64,000 bases of DNA from Primulina eburnea (GCF_022965805.1 NC_133117.1:11246183-11310182); one strand, 5' to 3'. Shown: positions 11,125 to 22,653, counted from the first letter of the stretch. Notes: a model not told the origin generated them from the sequence alone. Numbers and translations: made by a program.

Positions 11125-13321
11125 TGTAATGCCCTAGATTGAATATGAACAGATAGAAATTAAGAAATGTAATGCCTGAGATTATTGGAGATAGTGGATT
11201 ACGAAACGCAAGAACAGACGGGGCGAAACGATGCGGGAAAATATGAAATTTTAGATGTGCAAGACCGCACCCGCGGTCTGGCAAGCACCGCACCCGCGGT
11301 GAAATGAGCAGAAAATTAATAACATTCCCGTAGCCATACCGCACCCGCGGTAGACTTAGACCGCATCTGCGGTGCTGAGATCGCACCCGCGGTATGTACA
11401 TGACCGCACCCACGGTCATCACTTGGAAAAAACAAAAGTTCTGCCGAAGCCATCACGCACCCGCGCTCCTTAGATTACCGCGCCCGCGGTGTTACCTGCG
11501 AGAAATCCACTCTTGTTCTCAACGTGACACATGGCAGGGGTATAAATATAAGTCGAACCTGAGTCATCTTTTTCTCATTTCAGCAGGCAGAAATCGAGAA
11601 TCCCTCCAAGTTCTTCAAGGCTTTGAAGGTAAATATCTCAAGATTTAGCCATCCAAATTTTATTCCAAGTAAAGATTCTTGTTCCTCGCTTCAAGGGCTT
11701 TAAGGGGATGTAAGCTTCCTTCGATTCCATCATGGTTCAGATTTTATGGATGAAGGAAATTATGATATGATGGTTATAGTGTGTTCTTGTTATAACGAGC
11801 ATCGTATATGCATTAACGGATTGAATATTGGATATCGTATGCATTTACTATGAATTTCCAGCATGTATGGAATCGAGATTGTGCAGATTTTAAGTGTATA
11901 ATATTCTGAGAAGTTGATTATTGAGATAGCATGAGATTGTGGTTGGAATATCGATATTGTGAGGAATTATTGAAGTGTGAATTACTCGGTTTATTAAGAA
12001 TATACGTCGTTATGCCGTCAAAGTCAATACCGAGATTGATTATTCATAGTGTAGGTATTGACTAGAGTTAGTAATTGATCGTGTAATTATTATACATTTC
12101 CATTTCAGATTCGTATTGTCAACCGTGACAGCAACTGTGCGACGAAAGGTATAGTACATGTTTTGTTTGGGGAATCACGACTCAAATGAGATCACATTTG
12201 AGTTTCCCAACCAAAATCACATACTTGTTTTCTTGTTCATACCTTGATATTATTATGATTGTTATAGATTGGTTTATAGAACTTGTATGCAGATCTTGCT
12301 ATGCTTTGTTTACAGATCATGTAGCATTGCATTATGCTTGTTTACAGATTTTGTATTCATGCATTAAGATAGGGCAGTCTGGAGATCAGGCAGACTACTA
12401 GATGTTCGGCGATATCTCAGCTTAGGGGAAGATCACCGCCCCTATTGTAGACGCGGATACAGATCAGGCCGAAGTCTAGGAATAAGACGTACAGCACCTC
12501 GATTGGTAGGGTAGGTGACAGCCAGTAACGTCTTATTCACAACGGGATCCCTAGAGTTCTAGTCGAGTCGAGTCTAGACATGATTAGATTCACATTGCAT
12601 TATTTTATATGAATGACATTCATATTAGCATGTTTCATGTTTAGATTGTTTATATGCATGTTACATGTTTATACTGGGATTTGTTCTCACCGGTTTTCCG
12701 GCTGTTGTTATGTCTGTATGTGTGCATAACAACAGGTGGGGCAGGATCTAGGTCACGACAGAGATGAGCGATGGACATAGCGTGGTGATCTCGGGCGCAG
12801 CAGAGGACTAGTGGTTCTTTTGGCTAGACTTGTACTACCGTTGTTTATAGATGGTACTGGACACTAGTTGTAAGAACAAGACTTGTATTTTATATTTGCA
12901 TATTATGCTAATGTAATAAAATAGAGACATGTTTTATGCCTAGTTAGTAACATTTGATTGAATGTTAAAAAGCGAAAATTTGACCTGCCAGCCTCCGTTT
13001 GAGTTTGAAGGGGGCCCGGCCCTCTAATGTTGCGTGAGGAGTGCAAGGTCTTTCTCGTCAGGTCTATGTTCTTGCTTTCAATTCAATCTTTCAAATCGGG
13101 GATCACAGAAGCTTTCATCCACTATCTAATCGGAATCAGGAAAGCAAGGTGGAAGAGCTGAGTGGTAAGACTCGTTTACTACATAATAGAAAAAAAGGGG
13201 TAGTAAGCCTTGGCACTTTCACTGGTTGCCTTGATCTTTCTTTGTCTCGAACCCCATACCACATGTTATGTTAATGATCCATTTAATCCCAAGAAAAAGA
13301 ATTAGAGCCCGGGTCCCCACA
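11125..13321 (+). repeat. Tekay-1 3' LTR with a 274-bp foreign insertion
   Basis: Starts TGTAATGCCC, ends CCCCACA, and matches the 5' LTR at about 99% except for an insertion at 12986-13259. The palindrome array recurs at 11274-11490, with a few copies altered by single C/T or G/A changes. Confidence 0.93.
12986..13259. other. 274-bp insertion of unrelated, possibly organellar, DNA in the Tekay-1 3' LTR
   Basis: The 5' LTR reads TTTGACC-CACATG without a break. In the 3' LTR the same two halves are separated by 274 bp. I see no target duplication, no terminal inverted repeat and no poly(A). The inserted sequence contains GGGGGCCCGGCCC and has the texture of plant mitochondrial intergenic DNA, but I cannot confirm its source. 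It looks like filler DNA captured during break repair after the element inserted. Confidence 0.6.
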
Positions 13322-13326
13322 GTTAT

Positions 13327-14278
13327 TGACTAAGGAGTGTTTAGAAGGGGGGGTTGAATAAACACTTCTACGAATTTAAATGTTCTTCGAAAAAGGTAGT
13401 TCAGTCTTATTACAAACTGAACTAAATATCCCGTTGGTCAATAACAATCAGTTAAACTGAATAAACAGTTGCGGAAAGTAAACTGATTGAAAGATAGAGT
13501 ATCTAACTGAAAATGAAAAACTGAAGTAAAGACAACACAATATGTTTCTGGATGTTCGGAGATTTGAATAACTCCTACGTCACCCCTTCTATCTCAAGGA
13601 TAGGATATTCACTAAAAGACTTTGATCGAGTACAACACTTGTACAGACCCACTTCAGTTAGGACTTATCTACTGCCTAAACTGAAACTCTTAGTATAATA
13701 CAATGATCTCTGTGAGTAACAGAACTTAGCACTTATTGAATTATCAATATTACAGAGTGCTAGTTCGCTCAACTTGTAGCCTTGATTGCTACGAATAAAT
13801 CTAATAAGAGTGAGCTGAGATTTTGACAGAGTAATAGCAAGTTTGAGATTGATATATCGTCGTCTCTCTTCAACTGCTCTTTTGTCATATTTATAGACTT
13901 GTCTTTTAACGGTAACTTTGAATTTATGTATCTGTTGATTGCCACTTCATCATTTCTTGGATAGTGTTCTTGATTGCCACTTCAATATTGATTGTAAAAC
14001 GGCGTTTTAATTTCAATAGCCGTAATACGTTGTTCTATGCAGTGCGGCTTTCCATATTCTGTCTGATATGATCTTTCCCGAGGTATCTTCAGTTGAGAGA
14101 TTTTAATATTTTCGGCTGAATGTTTTAACTGATCAGTTCTCAACTGATCAGTTTGTGTTAACTGATTTCAGTTGATAAGTCCAGCTGCCGAATCAGCTGC
14201 CGAATTTGCTTTCGCATATTAGATGATTTAATCGATTGATTTATGTTTTTGTCAAACTCCAGAATTTAGTTTCCAACA
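13327..14278 (-). repeat. SIRE-1 5' LTR, main part
   Basis: 952 bp continuing the LTR begun at 4303-4318. On the minus strand it starts TGTTGGAAACTAAATTCTGG (14278 downward), the same terminus as in SIRE-2 and SIRE-3. It contains about 15 copies of AACTGA or TCAGTT by my count. It joins the SIRE-2 ORF directly at 14279. Confidence 0.88.
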
Positions 14279-15550
14279 AGTTTTTATGCTGCAAAATTAT
14301 TGACATGTTCCCAAACAAGGTCAATATGAGTTTGAATGGAATTGGATGGCCTGGGCTCTTCAATCAATTTGCCCTTGCCTTTTTCAGTACTGAGGATGTG
14401 TTGAATTTCCAATCCACTACGAGTAGTATCCACCAGTTCTGTAATCTTTATACCTTTGGGTCTGGTAGGTGCTAGAACATTAGGTCGATTGATATGAATT
14501 AGAGGAGCTTTGATCCTAACTGTTTCCTTTGTTGCATCAGTTGAGATTTCTGGTGGGATGAACTTCAGGGGAACTGCTTTGATAGGCTGTTGGGCATTCG
14601 AAGATTTCAGCCTTTTAGTAGGAATAGATTCTGCTGTGGTTGGTAATTTTGTCCTTTGTGTTCTTGGTTTCTTAGCAACTTTTGGAGAGGGCGTCTTCTC
14701 GGAATCAGATTCACTGATAATCAGTTTTCTTTTAACTGTCTTCAGTTGAGCCAATGTCTTGGCATGTTTAACTGATTTGGGAGCAGCTTGTTGCGTCCCA
14801 ATCTTCTTCTCGATCTTCACAAACTGATCAGGAGAGATATCTAATTTAGTTTTGGGTGGCGGAAAATTTTTTTTCATTGAAAATTTTGAATTTAGATAGT
14901 CGCTCTGAATCATCAGCCACCAACCCTTTGACTTTTATCAAATAGATCAGCGGCACTGCAAATCCTTTGGATTGCTTGGTGGAGGAAAACATATTCTTCA
15001 AGATACTGAAAATAAATTGTTTCCAGTTGAATTTTCTTCCAGCCATAATAATAGTAATAACTTGAAACTTTTCCAAAGTCAGGGCAGCATATGATCATGC
15101 CTTAGCTAATAGCCCTTTGGCTACGATATCAGCCAGCAACTGAATCTCATGCTTCAGTTCCTTCTTAGGGTCGGACATTTTGATTTTCCGTCCATCAGCA
15201 GAGAGTGCAGTTTGCATTTCTTCAATATCTGATGCTTTAACATCAGCAAGGTGTACCAGTCCATCAGAAGGTAATGAAAAGATTTCTCCGAAAGAATCTT
15301 CAGAAATGGTCACCAACTGACCATTAATAGTGGAAATGATGTTTCCATCAGAGTTGATATTTCCATTTGAGTAGAGGTCCTGGAGTTCTTTCGGGTAAAT
15401 CTCCTGCGAGTATTGCCCCAAGAATATCCTCAGCCCAGTTGATTCAAGCTTCAGAAATACATTTTTCACATTGACTTCTTCGACTCATAAAGCTGATTCA
15501 AAGTTGATAGCCATAGCGTTCAATATATGAGCAGGGATCTGATTTGCCAT
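14279..15550 (-). pseudogene. SIRE-2 env-position ORF, 5' part, broken
   Basis: Homologue of the long sense ORF downstream of pol in SIRE-3. Starts at the ATG at 15550 (MANQIPAHILNA). A TGA follows ESAL near 15487, then VKNVFLKLESTGLRIFLG is readable to about 15095, and further frame changes occur near 15095 and 14910. The middle section (14913-14284) is basic and Lys/Pro/Ser-rich, about 100 residues longer than in SIRE-3, and ends at THIDLVWEHVNNFA where the SIRE-1 LTR begins. A TATA-like stretch (15662-15669) lies about 112 bp upstream of the ATG. Product unknown; the N-terminal part recalls the helical 'putative plant transposon protein' fold, which I infer only from spacing of hydrophobic residues. 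Confidence 0.7.
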
Positions 15551-16106
15551 TGCTGAGAGTAAAGAAACTTGGAATTTTGCGAAATACAAGCTCTGAGTGT
15601 ATGATTTTGCTCTGAGAAATGATGTACGCGTAAGAAAGAAAACTGAATTGAAGCGGAGAATTATTTATATGTATGTGACTGTTTAACTTCTGGACACGTT
15701 TCAGTCCATCAAAATTTTGAATAAAAAATTTTGAATAAAAACGTGTGTACGTGTGCTGTAAGCGTGTGTACAATTTAAACGGTTCAAATGCTTCCACGTT
15801 GTTAAAATAAGATACATCATTAGATAGCAGACAGTAAAGTCACTTGATTTGAATATAATATTGTTAATTAGTTAACTTATATGAGAAGATTAGTGAAATA
15901 CCCAACTGAACGATCAGTTGTAAGACTGTGTCCTTTCAGTTGAGAGTTTACTAACATTTGTCTTCTCAGTTAACCTCTTAAAACTGTTATTCCCCCTTAA
16001 TACATGCATATGATAATTAAAGTGACGATATAAAATAAATTTAAAGGTCAGAAAGATTATCGTTTGCTGAAACGTTGACGGCTCTTCAGCTTCCATGATT
16101 TTCAGC

Positions 16107-16114
16107 TATAAATA
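16107..16114 (+). promoter_or_regulatory. TATA box of antisense ORF B (SIRE-2)
   Basis: TATAAATA, 54 bp before the ATG at 16168. The equivalent site in SIRE-3 is 44231-44224 on the minus strand. Confidence 0.6.
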
Positions 16115-16167
16115 GAAGTAACACGGTTAGTTTCAGTTATATTGGTGAAAATATTCAAGACAAAAAA

Positions 16168-16567
16168 ATGGCAGATACGAGTAGCTCGGGTGCTTCGCCG
16201 TTTGCTCTGCAGTCCAGGAAGACTGTGATAGAAGATGAAGTCTTCTATGAGAGTCTTCACTACTGAGAGAAGTTACAGAATCTTGAGTTCCTGTATAATA
16301 CTGGAGAGGCTACCACTCCCGAACTGGTGGCAGAGTTGAAGAAAGTGCGGGAGCACTTGAATATAGCTGTGTGGTATGGACATCTTTAAGGATAGTCATA
16401 TATATCAGCTAATTCTTCGAAAGGAACTGAAAATCCTTAAGCGCATAGCTGTTTCTCATAGCTTTGTCAAGACATCTACCGCGCCTTTATCCTCTTGGTT
16501 GAAAATGTGGATAATTATTGTAGAGGAAAAATATGATGAAATAATCCGTGCAAATGTTTATGGTTGA
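16168..16567 (+). pseudogene. SIRE-2 antisense ORF B, broken
   Basis: Lies on the strand opposite to the element's own genes. ATG at 16168 (MADTSSSGASPFALQSRK) is in a good context. An in-frame TGA follows YESLHY where SIRE-3 has W, and a frameshift occurs near 16375 after EHLNIAVW. The rest (DIFKDSHIYQLILRKELKIL) is clearly homologous to the SIRE-3 copy and ends at 16567. Without these two changes it would be about 132 aa. No known domain recognised. Its conservation in two copies at this position shows that it was once a protein-coding gene. Confidence 0.75.
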
Positions 16568-16849
16568 ATGAAGTATTTATATGAGCTTAATTTTGTTTTT
16601 CTCTTTCCTGCAAATGATAAATTTCGTCAGTTGTTATATATGAATTGCGAACTTAAACTGATGAACTGATGAAAAACTAACTTATATAAGTTGACTATGA
16701 ACTGAAATCAGTTAAGCATTAAGTAATAAATGAATAACTGATATCAGTTGATAATGAAAAACTGATAAATAAGAAGCCTAGGGAAATGAGAAAAACGCTT
16801 CGGTTGACTAGAGACTCCTTGGTTTTTTCAAAATTTAATGTCATATGTC

Positions 16850-16857
16850 TATAAATA
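16850..16857 (+). promoter_or_regulatory. TATA box of antisense ORF A (SIRE-2)
   Basis: TATAAATA within CTATAAATAAGA, 39 bp before the ATG at 16897. SIRE-3 has the same box upstream of its ORF A (43534-43527, minus strand). Confidence 0.65.
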
Positions 16858-16896
16858 AGACGAGATAGATAAAATGAGAGACAATAACAGTTCAAT

Positions 16897-17328
16897 ATGT
16901 CGGATTCAAGTAATTCTGATGCATGCAGCAGTACACATATTCAAGTTACTGAACAATTAACTCCTTATTTTGAAGAGTTGAAGAAAACGATGGAGGAATA
17001 TGTCTTGATGAAGGTGATGTCAACATGGTTCAAAATTCATGATTTGCAGAGGGTAAGTAGTAGTGGTGCTGCTCCTTCTCGTGCTCAAGCAGCAACAGCA
17101 AGAAAATACATTAATCGTTTTGAAGTCAGGCATGTTACAGACCTGGTTGTTGACAATGTTCTATTACAAGCAATGCTATGGAAGGAATGGCATGTGATTG
17201 AGAAGATTTCTACAACTGAATCATTTTCTAGAATCCGAATTTATGAGCTGAATAATTGGATTACAGAATGGCAAGATTCAGTTGGTTCTAAGATATTTTT
17301 TGTAAGATGGAATCGATTTTATTGTTAA
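16897..17328 (+). CDS. SIRE-2 antisense ORF A, intact, 143 aa, function unknown
   Basis: An intact small gene running opposite to SIRE-2 gag-pol, ending about 80-110 bp from the pol 3' end so that the two are convergent. It begins MSDSSNSDACSSTH after its own TATA box. The protein is mostly helical and charged with many Trp: VMSTWFKIHDLQRV, ALLWKEW-type motif at MLWKEWHVIEKI, and RIYELNNWITEW near the C-terminus. No signal peptide or membrane segment. It is about 55-60% identical by eye to the 140-aa copy in SIRE-3 and stays open although the surrounding pol and gag are riddled with stops. It resembles ORF B in length and motif spacing. No known family recognised. Confidence 0.75.
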   Translation: MSDSSNSDACSSTHIQVTEQLTPYFEELKKTMEEYVLMKVMSTWFKIHDLQRVSSSGAAPSRAQAATARKYINRFEVRHVTDLVVDNVLLQAMLWKEWHVIEKISTTESFSRIRIYELNNWITEWQDSVGSKIFFVRWNRFYC

Positions 17329-17404
17329 TAAAGTATCATTTCCAATTTGTTGTTATGTTCTTATTTTCTGCAAATAAATTTATTAGTAAAACATCATCAA
17401 TAAT

Positions 17405-20400
17405 GATTTTAAGACAAGTCAATTAAACCAAGAATATTGCGAAAGTAAGAAAACTGAGTCTCGGGTAATGGGTTGGTGAAGATGTCAGCTGCTTGTTGCT
17501 CAGTTGAAATATACTCCAGTCTAATGTTCTTCTTCAAAGCATGATCTCTAATGAAGTGGTGCCTGACATTTATATGCTTGGTCCTTGAGTGAAGAACTGG
17601 ATTATAGGTGATGGCAATTGTGCTCGTATGGTCACAAAATATGGGCGATCATTTGTAATTACTCCATAATCTCTCAGTTGTTGCTGGATCCAGATCAGTT
17701 GTGCACAACAACTGCCAGCAGCAAGGTATTCTGCTTCAGTTGTTGAGGTAGCTATGGATGTCTGCTTTTTGTTGAACCAAGAGATCGGTCTATCTCCTAG
17801 AAACTGACAAGATCCACTTGTACTTTTACGATCAAGCTTACATCCTGCATAATCTGCATCTGAATATCCAACTAAATTGAAAGTAGAGTCTTTAGAATAT
17901 CATAACCCAACATTTTGTGTGCCCTTAAGATATTTCAAAATTCTTTTAGCAGCTGAGAAATGTGATTGCTTAGGATTTGCTTGAAATCTAGCACACATAC
18001 AGACAACAAATACAATATCAGGACGACTGGCAGTTAAGTACAACAATGAACCTATTAAACCTCGATATAACGTCGCCTCAACTGATATTCTCCCTTGATC
18101 AGTGTCCAATTTTACCGATGAGCTCATGGGAGTATTTGCAGCTGAACATGATTCCATGCCAAATTTCTTCAGCAGCTCCTTTGTATATTTAGTTTGACTG
18201 ATGAATATTCTAGTCTCCAGTTGCTTCACTTGCAGTCCAAGAAAGAATGTCAGTTCACCCATCATGCTCATTTCAAACTTATCCAGCATTAGCTTAGCAA
18301 ACTTTTCGCATAATTTGGGATTAGTAGACCCAAATATGATATCATCAACATAAATTTTAACTAATAAAATGTGATCTTTTTTAGCAAATTTGAACAAGGT
18401 CTTATCAACTGATCCTACAGAAAAATCATGATCAGTTAGAAATTTTGAAAGCGTTTCGTACGAGGCTCTGGAAGCTTGTTTAAGACCATATAAGGCTTTG
18501 TTCAAATGATATACATGATCAGGAAAGTTGTAATTTACAAAACCTGGGGGTTGTTCAACATATACTTCCTCTTGTAGTTGACCGTTTAGGAATGCACTCT
18601 TTACATCCATCTGATAGACCTTGAAGTTTTTGTGTGATGCATAAGCAAGAAAAATTCTGATTGCTTCAAGTCTTGCAACGGGAGCATAAGTCTCATCATA
18701 ATCAATTCCTTCTTCTTGCCTATATCCTTGTGCCACTAATCTTGCTTTGTTGCATCCGACTGAACCATCCTCGTTAAGTTTATTTCTGTATACCCATTTT
18801 GTACCTATAATAGTTTTTGAAATTGGTCTTGGAACTAAGTTCCAGACATTGTTATAAGTTAACTGATTTAGCTCTTCTTGCATTGCATTTACCTAGTCAG
18901 GATCAGCAAGAGCTTCATCAATTTTCTTCGGTTCTAGTTGTGAAACAAAAGCTGAATAGATAAAAAAATTTAGCATTTGATTGCGAGTTCTTACTAGATC
19001 AGATGGATTTCCTATTACCAGTTCAGGTGGATGTGATTTTCTCCATCTATACTCAGTATTTGTTGCATCAGCAATTTCTTCAGTTGGTAACTGAACACAG
19101 TTTTCAGTCTCAGTTGGTGCTTCGTCAACTGGTATTTGAATGTTATCATTATGCTCTATCAACTGATCATTAGCAACGACTTCCTGCACGTCTGATTGGT
19201 CTAGTACTTTTGGTTCAGGTGTTTGAAATATGTTTTGATTGCCATGACTTTCATTTTTGTCATCATCTTCCAAACTGATATCTGTAAATCGATCAACTAG
19301 CTCAACTTGATCAGTTGGCTTATCAGTTAGTTCAGTTTCATCGAAATCAACATGAGCAGATTCTTCAACATTTAGGATTTTCTTGTTGAAGACTCTATAA
19401 GCTATACTAACTGATGAGTATCCAAGAAATATTCCTTTTCCAGATTTAGCATCAAACGCTTTTAAATAATTTTTACCATTATCAGAATAAAACATCTGCA
19501 GCTGAATATTTTGAAATAAGTAATTATACTTTTTCTTCCATGCCAGATCTCATATGGTGTTTTCATATGATTTTTATTAATCATTGATCTGTTCTGAGTG
19601 TAACACGCAGTGTTTACTGCCTCTGCCCAAAATCTTTGAGAAATACCAGAATCAGCAAGCATTGTTCTAGCAGCTTCTTTAAGAGTCTGATTTCTTCTCT
19701 CAGCTACACCATTTTGCTAAGGAGTTCTGGCTGCTGAGAGCTCATGCTTAATACCAGCATTTTCTAGGAAATTTGAAAGAGTTTGATTGATGAATTCAGT
19801 TCTTCGATCAGATCTGATTCGATCAATTCCAATTGATTTTTCATTTAAAAGTCTTTTGAAGAGCATTATTAGTTGCAAGGCAGTATGGTCTTTATATTTG
19901 AGAAAAATACCCAAGTAAATCTTGAAAAATCATCTACGACTACCAAGGTATATTTCATTCCTCCTAAGCTCATGACTTGTATAGGACCAAAGAGATCCAT
20001 GTGCAACAGTTCTAAGCATCGGGATGAAGATTTACAGCCCTTGTTTTTAAAAGAGGATCGTATTTGTTTACCATACTGACATGCTGAGCAAAGTTTTTCT
20101 TTTGAAATGTCTATTTTGGGCAAACCAGTTACAAGTTCATGTTTACTCAGATAGGCAATAGATTTGAAGTTTAAATGATTTAGTGTCTTATGCCACAACC
20201 AGTTTTTAGATGATTTGGAAGCAATAAAACAAATTGGTGCATAAGTTGATCATTCCAACTGACTTTATATGTGTTTTCACAACATTTTCCAGTTAGTATG
20301 ATTTCATCAGTTGAAGTTTTGACTGAACATGAGTTTTTGTCAAATTGTACTAAGAATCCACTGTCGCATAACTGACTGATGCTAATCAAGTTATACCTCA

Positions 20401-20600
20401 GGTTTTCTACGAATAGAACATCTTTAAAAGTAAAGTTACCATGGATAAGCTTACCCTTACCCACAGTTCTACCTTTGGAATTGCCCCGAAACTGATGTTT
20501 GGACCACTGTATTTGATCAGTTGAGATAACGCACTTGCATCTCCTGTCATATGTCACGAACATCCACTGTCCAAATACCATATCGAGTTTTTTTTTGTAC
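17405..20600 (-). pseudogene. SIRE-2 pol, degenerate
   Basis: All copia pol domains in the order protease-integrase-RT-RNase H are recognisable in broken frames. Protease and GAG-pre-integrase lie at 20600-20180; the protease motif is followed by TGA in place of the usual Arg codon. The integrase zinc region and core are at 20198-19715. The integrase C-terminal and acidic linker span 19662-18893. RT is a clean 327-codon stretch at 18883-17900 ([11 protein letters not shown], catalytic YVDDIIFGS). RNase H is at about 17890-17440 in other frames. At least six frameshifts or stops. Non-functional. Confidence 0.85.
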
Positions 20601-20640
20601 CTGTTACCTACAAACACACACATAATATAACTTGGTACCC

Positions 20641-22607
20641 ATATCTATTTGGGTCCTGAACTGATTAGTCCCTTAGGAACCCACACTTGGATTAGTCTAA
20701 CAGACTTTCCAGTAGCTATATTCCAAATGGTTTTTCTCGGATTTTGTGTTCTTGGTGTGTAGTGTACAGATGATACAGTATGTGTTTTAGCTTTATTCAA
20801 CTGATTGTTCAGTCTATATCTCTTCTGAACTGGCTTGCAGTTATAGTAATTGAAATTGCTATTCGAGTAGTTCTTGTGAAACCTCTTTGATGACTGACTT
20901 TGTGAATCAGTTGAGAATTTTTTACCATAACCAATCCCATATCTTCTAGCCTTGCTCATATTCTTATCAGGTTGCTCAATCAGTTTATTGGGCTCAATTT
21001 GTTCTTGTATCGCTGTTGCTTTGAAAAAGTGAATGTATTTCCCTTTGTCTATTTTTAGCTTTGATTGAGTATCATTTGGATACATTTCTCCTTGAGTGTT
21101 GAACCCTAAACCAGTTTTATCAGAAACTGATTTTTGTGAATTCTGAATTTCATTCAGTGCAGTAGATGATTTGTTCCAAGACTGAATGAGCTCAGTCTGT
21201 TTTGAGTTTTTCAGAATCAACTTCTGGATTAATGACTGATTTTTGTATCTCTCTGCTTTTAACTCAGCAATTTCCCTTTTTAGACTCAACCCATCAACTG
21301 ATTCATCAGTTTTGGTTTTATTGTCTCTGGGATCAGTTTGCTTTGCTTTGATTTTTTCAAATGATGATGCAAGCTTTTGATACTCATTTACCACGTCATG
21401 TAGTGTTAGAATGAGTTCTTCTCATGTAAAATCAGTTGAGCTGAAATCAAATACATGTTGTCTAGATGATTCTTCTTCTGCATTATTAGCCATCAAGCAC
21501 TTGACTTCCTCATCATCACTAGAGTTGCATGAGTTTTGTGGTTCTGACTCTTCACTGTCTGTTTCTGCCCATTTAGATTTGTTTTCTTCAGCTAAGAGTA
21601 CCTCATATTTCTTTCTGAAAGACTTATTATCTTCCTTGGGTCTTCTTTTGTGTTCATATGATTTCTTCTTCTATCAGTTGAGCCTTGACTGTCCTTCTTG
21701 GTTTTAGGACAATCAGCAATAAAGTGACCTGATTTGCCACATTTGTAGCAGGCATTTGATTCATCTTTGGAGCTGTTCTTTTGGTATGGCTTCTGGAAGT
21801 TTCCTTGATTCTTTCTCATGAACCTTCCAAATTTTTTAATGAACAATGACATAGCATCACTGCTCAACTAATCAGCAGATTTCTCGACTGAACTGATCGG
21901 TTCTGTTCTTACAGCAGCTAGAGCATTTGTGACTGCATGGGTAGATGATTCTCCTTCTCTTGTCTGTAGCTCAAATTCATAAGCCTTTAAATCAGCAAAT
22001 AGATCATGAGGTTCAATCTGGTTCAGATCTTTGACTCCCTCATTGCCATGGTTTTGACATCTCATTCCTTGGGAAGACCTCTCATTACCTTCAGTGCAAT
22101 CTCTTTGTTGGTATACACTTTTCCAAGTGCATTTAACTCATTGATGATACTGCTTACTCTTTCATCATACTCGTGCATTGATTCTCCTGCTTTCATTTTG
22201 ATGTTATCAAACTTTTGAACAGCAACAGAAAGATTATATTCATTGGTTTGATCATTTCCTTCACACAGCTGAATCAGTTTTTCCCAAATTTCTTTGGCTT
22301 TCTTACACATCTTTATTTTGCTGAAGGTTGCTTTGTCCAGCGTCTTGTACAAAATGTCTTTAGCCACATTATCAAGATTTGCTTTTCTTTTATCTTCAGT
22401 TGTCCATTCATCTCTGGGCTTTTCTATTCTTTGCGGTGCCCCTTCTGTTATGGCAACTGTTGTATTTGTTTTTAGAATCTTCATGGGTCCATCAGTTATG
22501 ACATAACATATGTCATCATCTTGTGCAGCTAAATGAGCCTGCATTCTGATTTTCCAATCATCAAATTCTTCTCTGGAGAACATAGGAATTTTGTTGAATG
22601 AAGTCAT
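20641..22607 (-). pseudogene. SIRE-2 gag, degenerate
   Basis: Starts at the ATG at 22607 (MTSFNKIPMFSREEFDDW). Gag domain to about 22065, then a frame change, the CCHC knuckle CYKCGKSGHFIADC near 21750, another interruption near 21590, and the coiled-coil tail (LKREIAELKAERYKNQSL) at 21394-20645. The gag frame ends at GGACCCAAATAG (about 20645), as in SIRE-1. Confidence 0.85.
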
Positions 22608-22653
22608 GCTAGCAAGTTTATAGATCAAAAGTATTCAAGAACAAGATTCAACC

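Larger units (their letters stand above)
4319..13321 (+). mobile_element. Tekay-1: complete Ty3/gypsy chromovirus (Tekay/Del lineage)
   Basis: Complete nested element flanked by a perfect 5-bp duplication GTTAT (4314-4318 and 13322-13326). Layout: 5' LTR 4319-6241, tRNA-Met primer site, one open gag-pol frame, polypurine tract, 3' LTR 11125-13321. Outside a 274-bp insertion in the 3' LTR, I count about 18 differences in 1.9 kb between the LTRs (about 99% identity), so insertion is recent. A C-terminal chromodomain and the Tekay-style gag and RT give the lineage. It lies within the 5' LTR of SIRE-1 in opposite orientation. Confidence 0.93.
1..14278 (-). mobile_element. SIRE-1: Ty1/copia SIRE-type retrotransposon, left-truncated by the window, split by Tekay-1
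   Basis: A minus-strand copia element. Reading leftward it has a 5' LTR (14278 down to 13327, then 4318-4303), a tRNA-Met primer site (4300-4289), gag, then pol running off the left edge. Tekay-1 (4319-13321) sits inside the LTR 16 bp from its inner end. The outer LTR terminus (TGTTGG on the minus strand, 14278) abuts an internal ORF of SIRE-2, so SIRE-1 probably inserted into SIRE-2. The expected 3' LTR and second target duplication lie outside the window. An unequal-recombination tandem sharing one LTR is the alternative. SIRE assignment rests on the integrase and RT motif style and on the primer site. Confidence 0.85.

Noticed and set aside
13041..13274. A 77-codon frame in the 274-bp insertion
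   Set aside because: It runs across the insertion junction into LTR sequence, so it cannot be an original gene.
14279..14290. Polypurine tract and true SIRE-2 3' LTR at this boundary
   Set aside because: The bases before the LTR (minus strand GCATAAAAACT) lack the AAAGGGGGAAAT tract of SIRE-3, and the ORF is cut mid-way.
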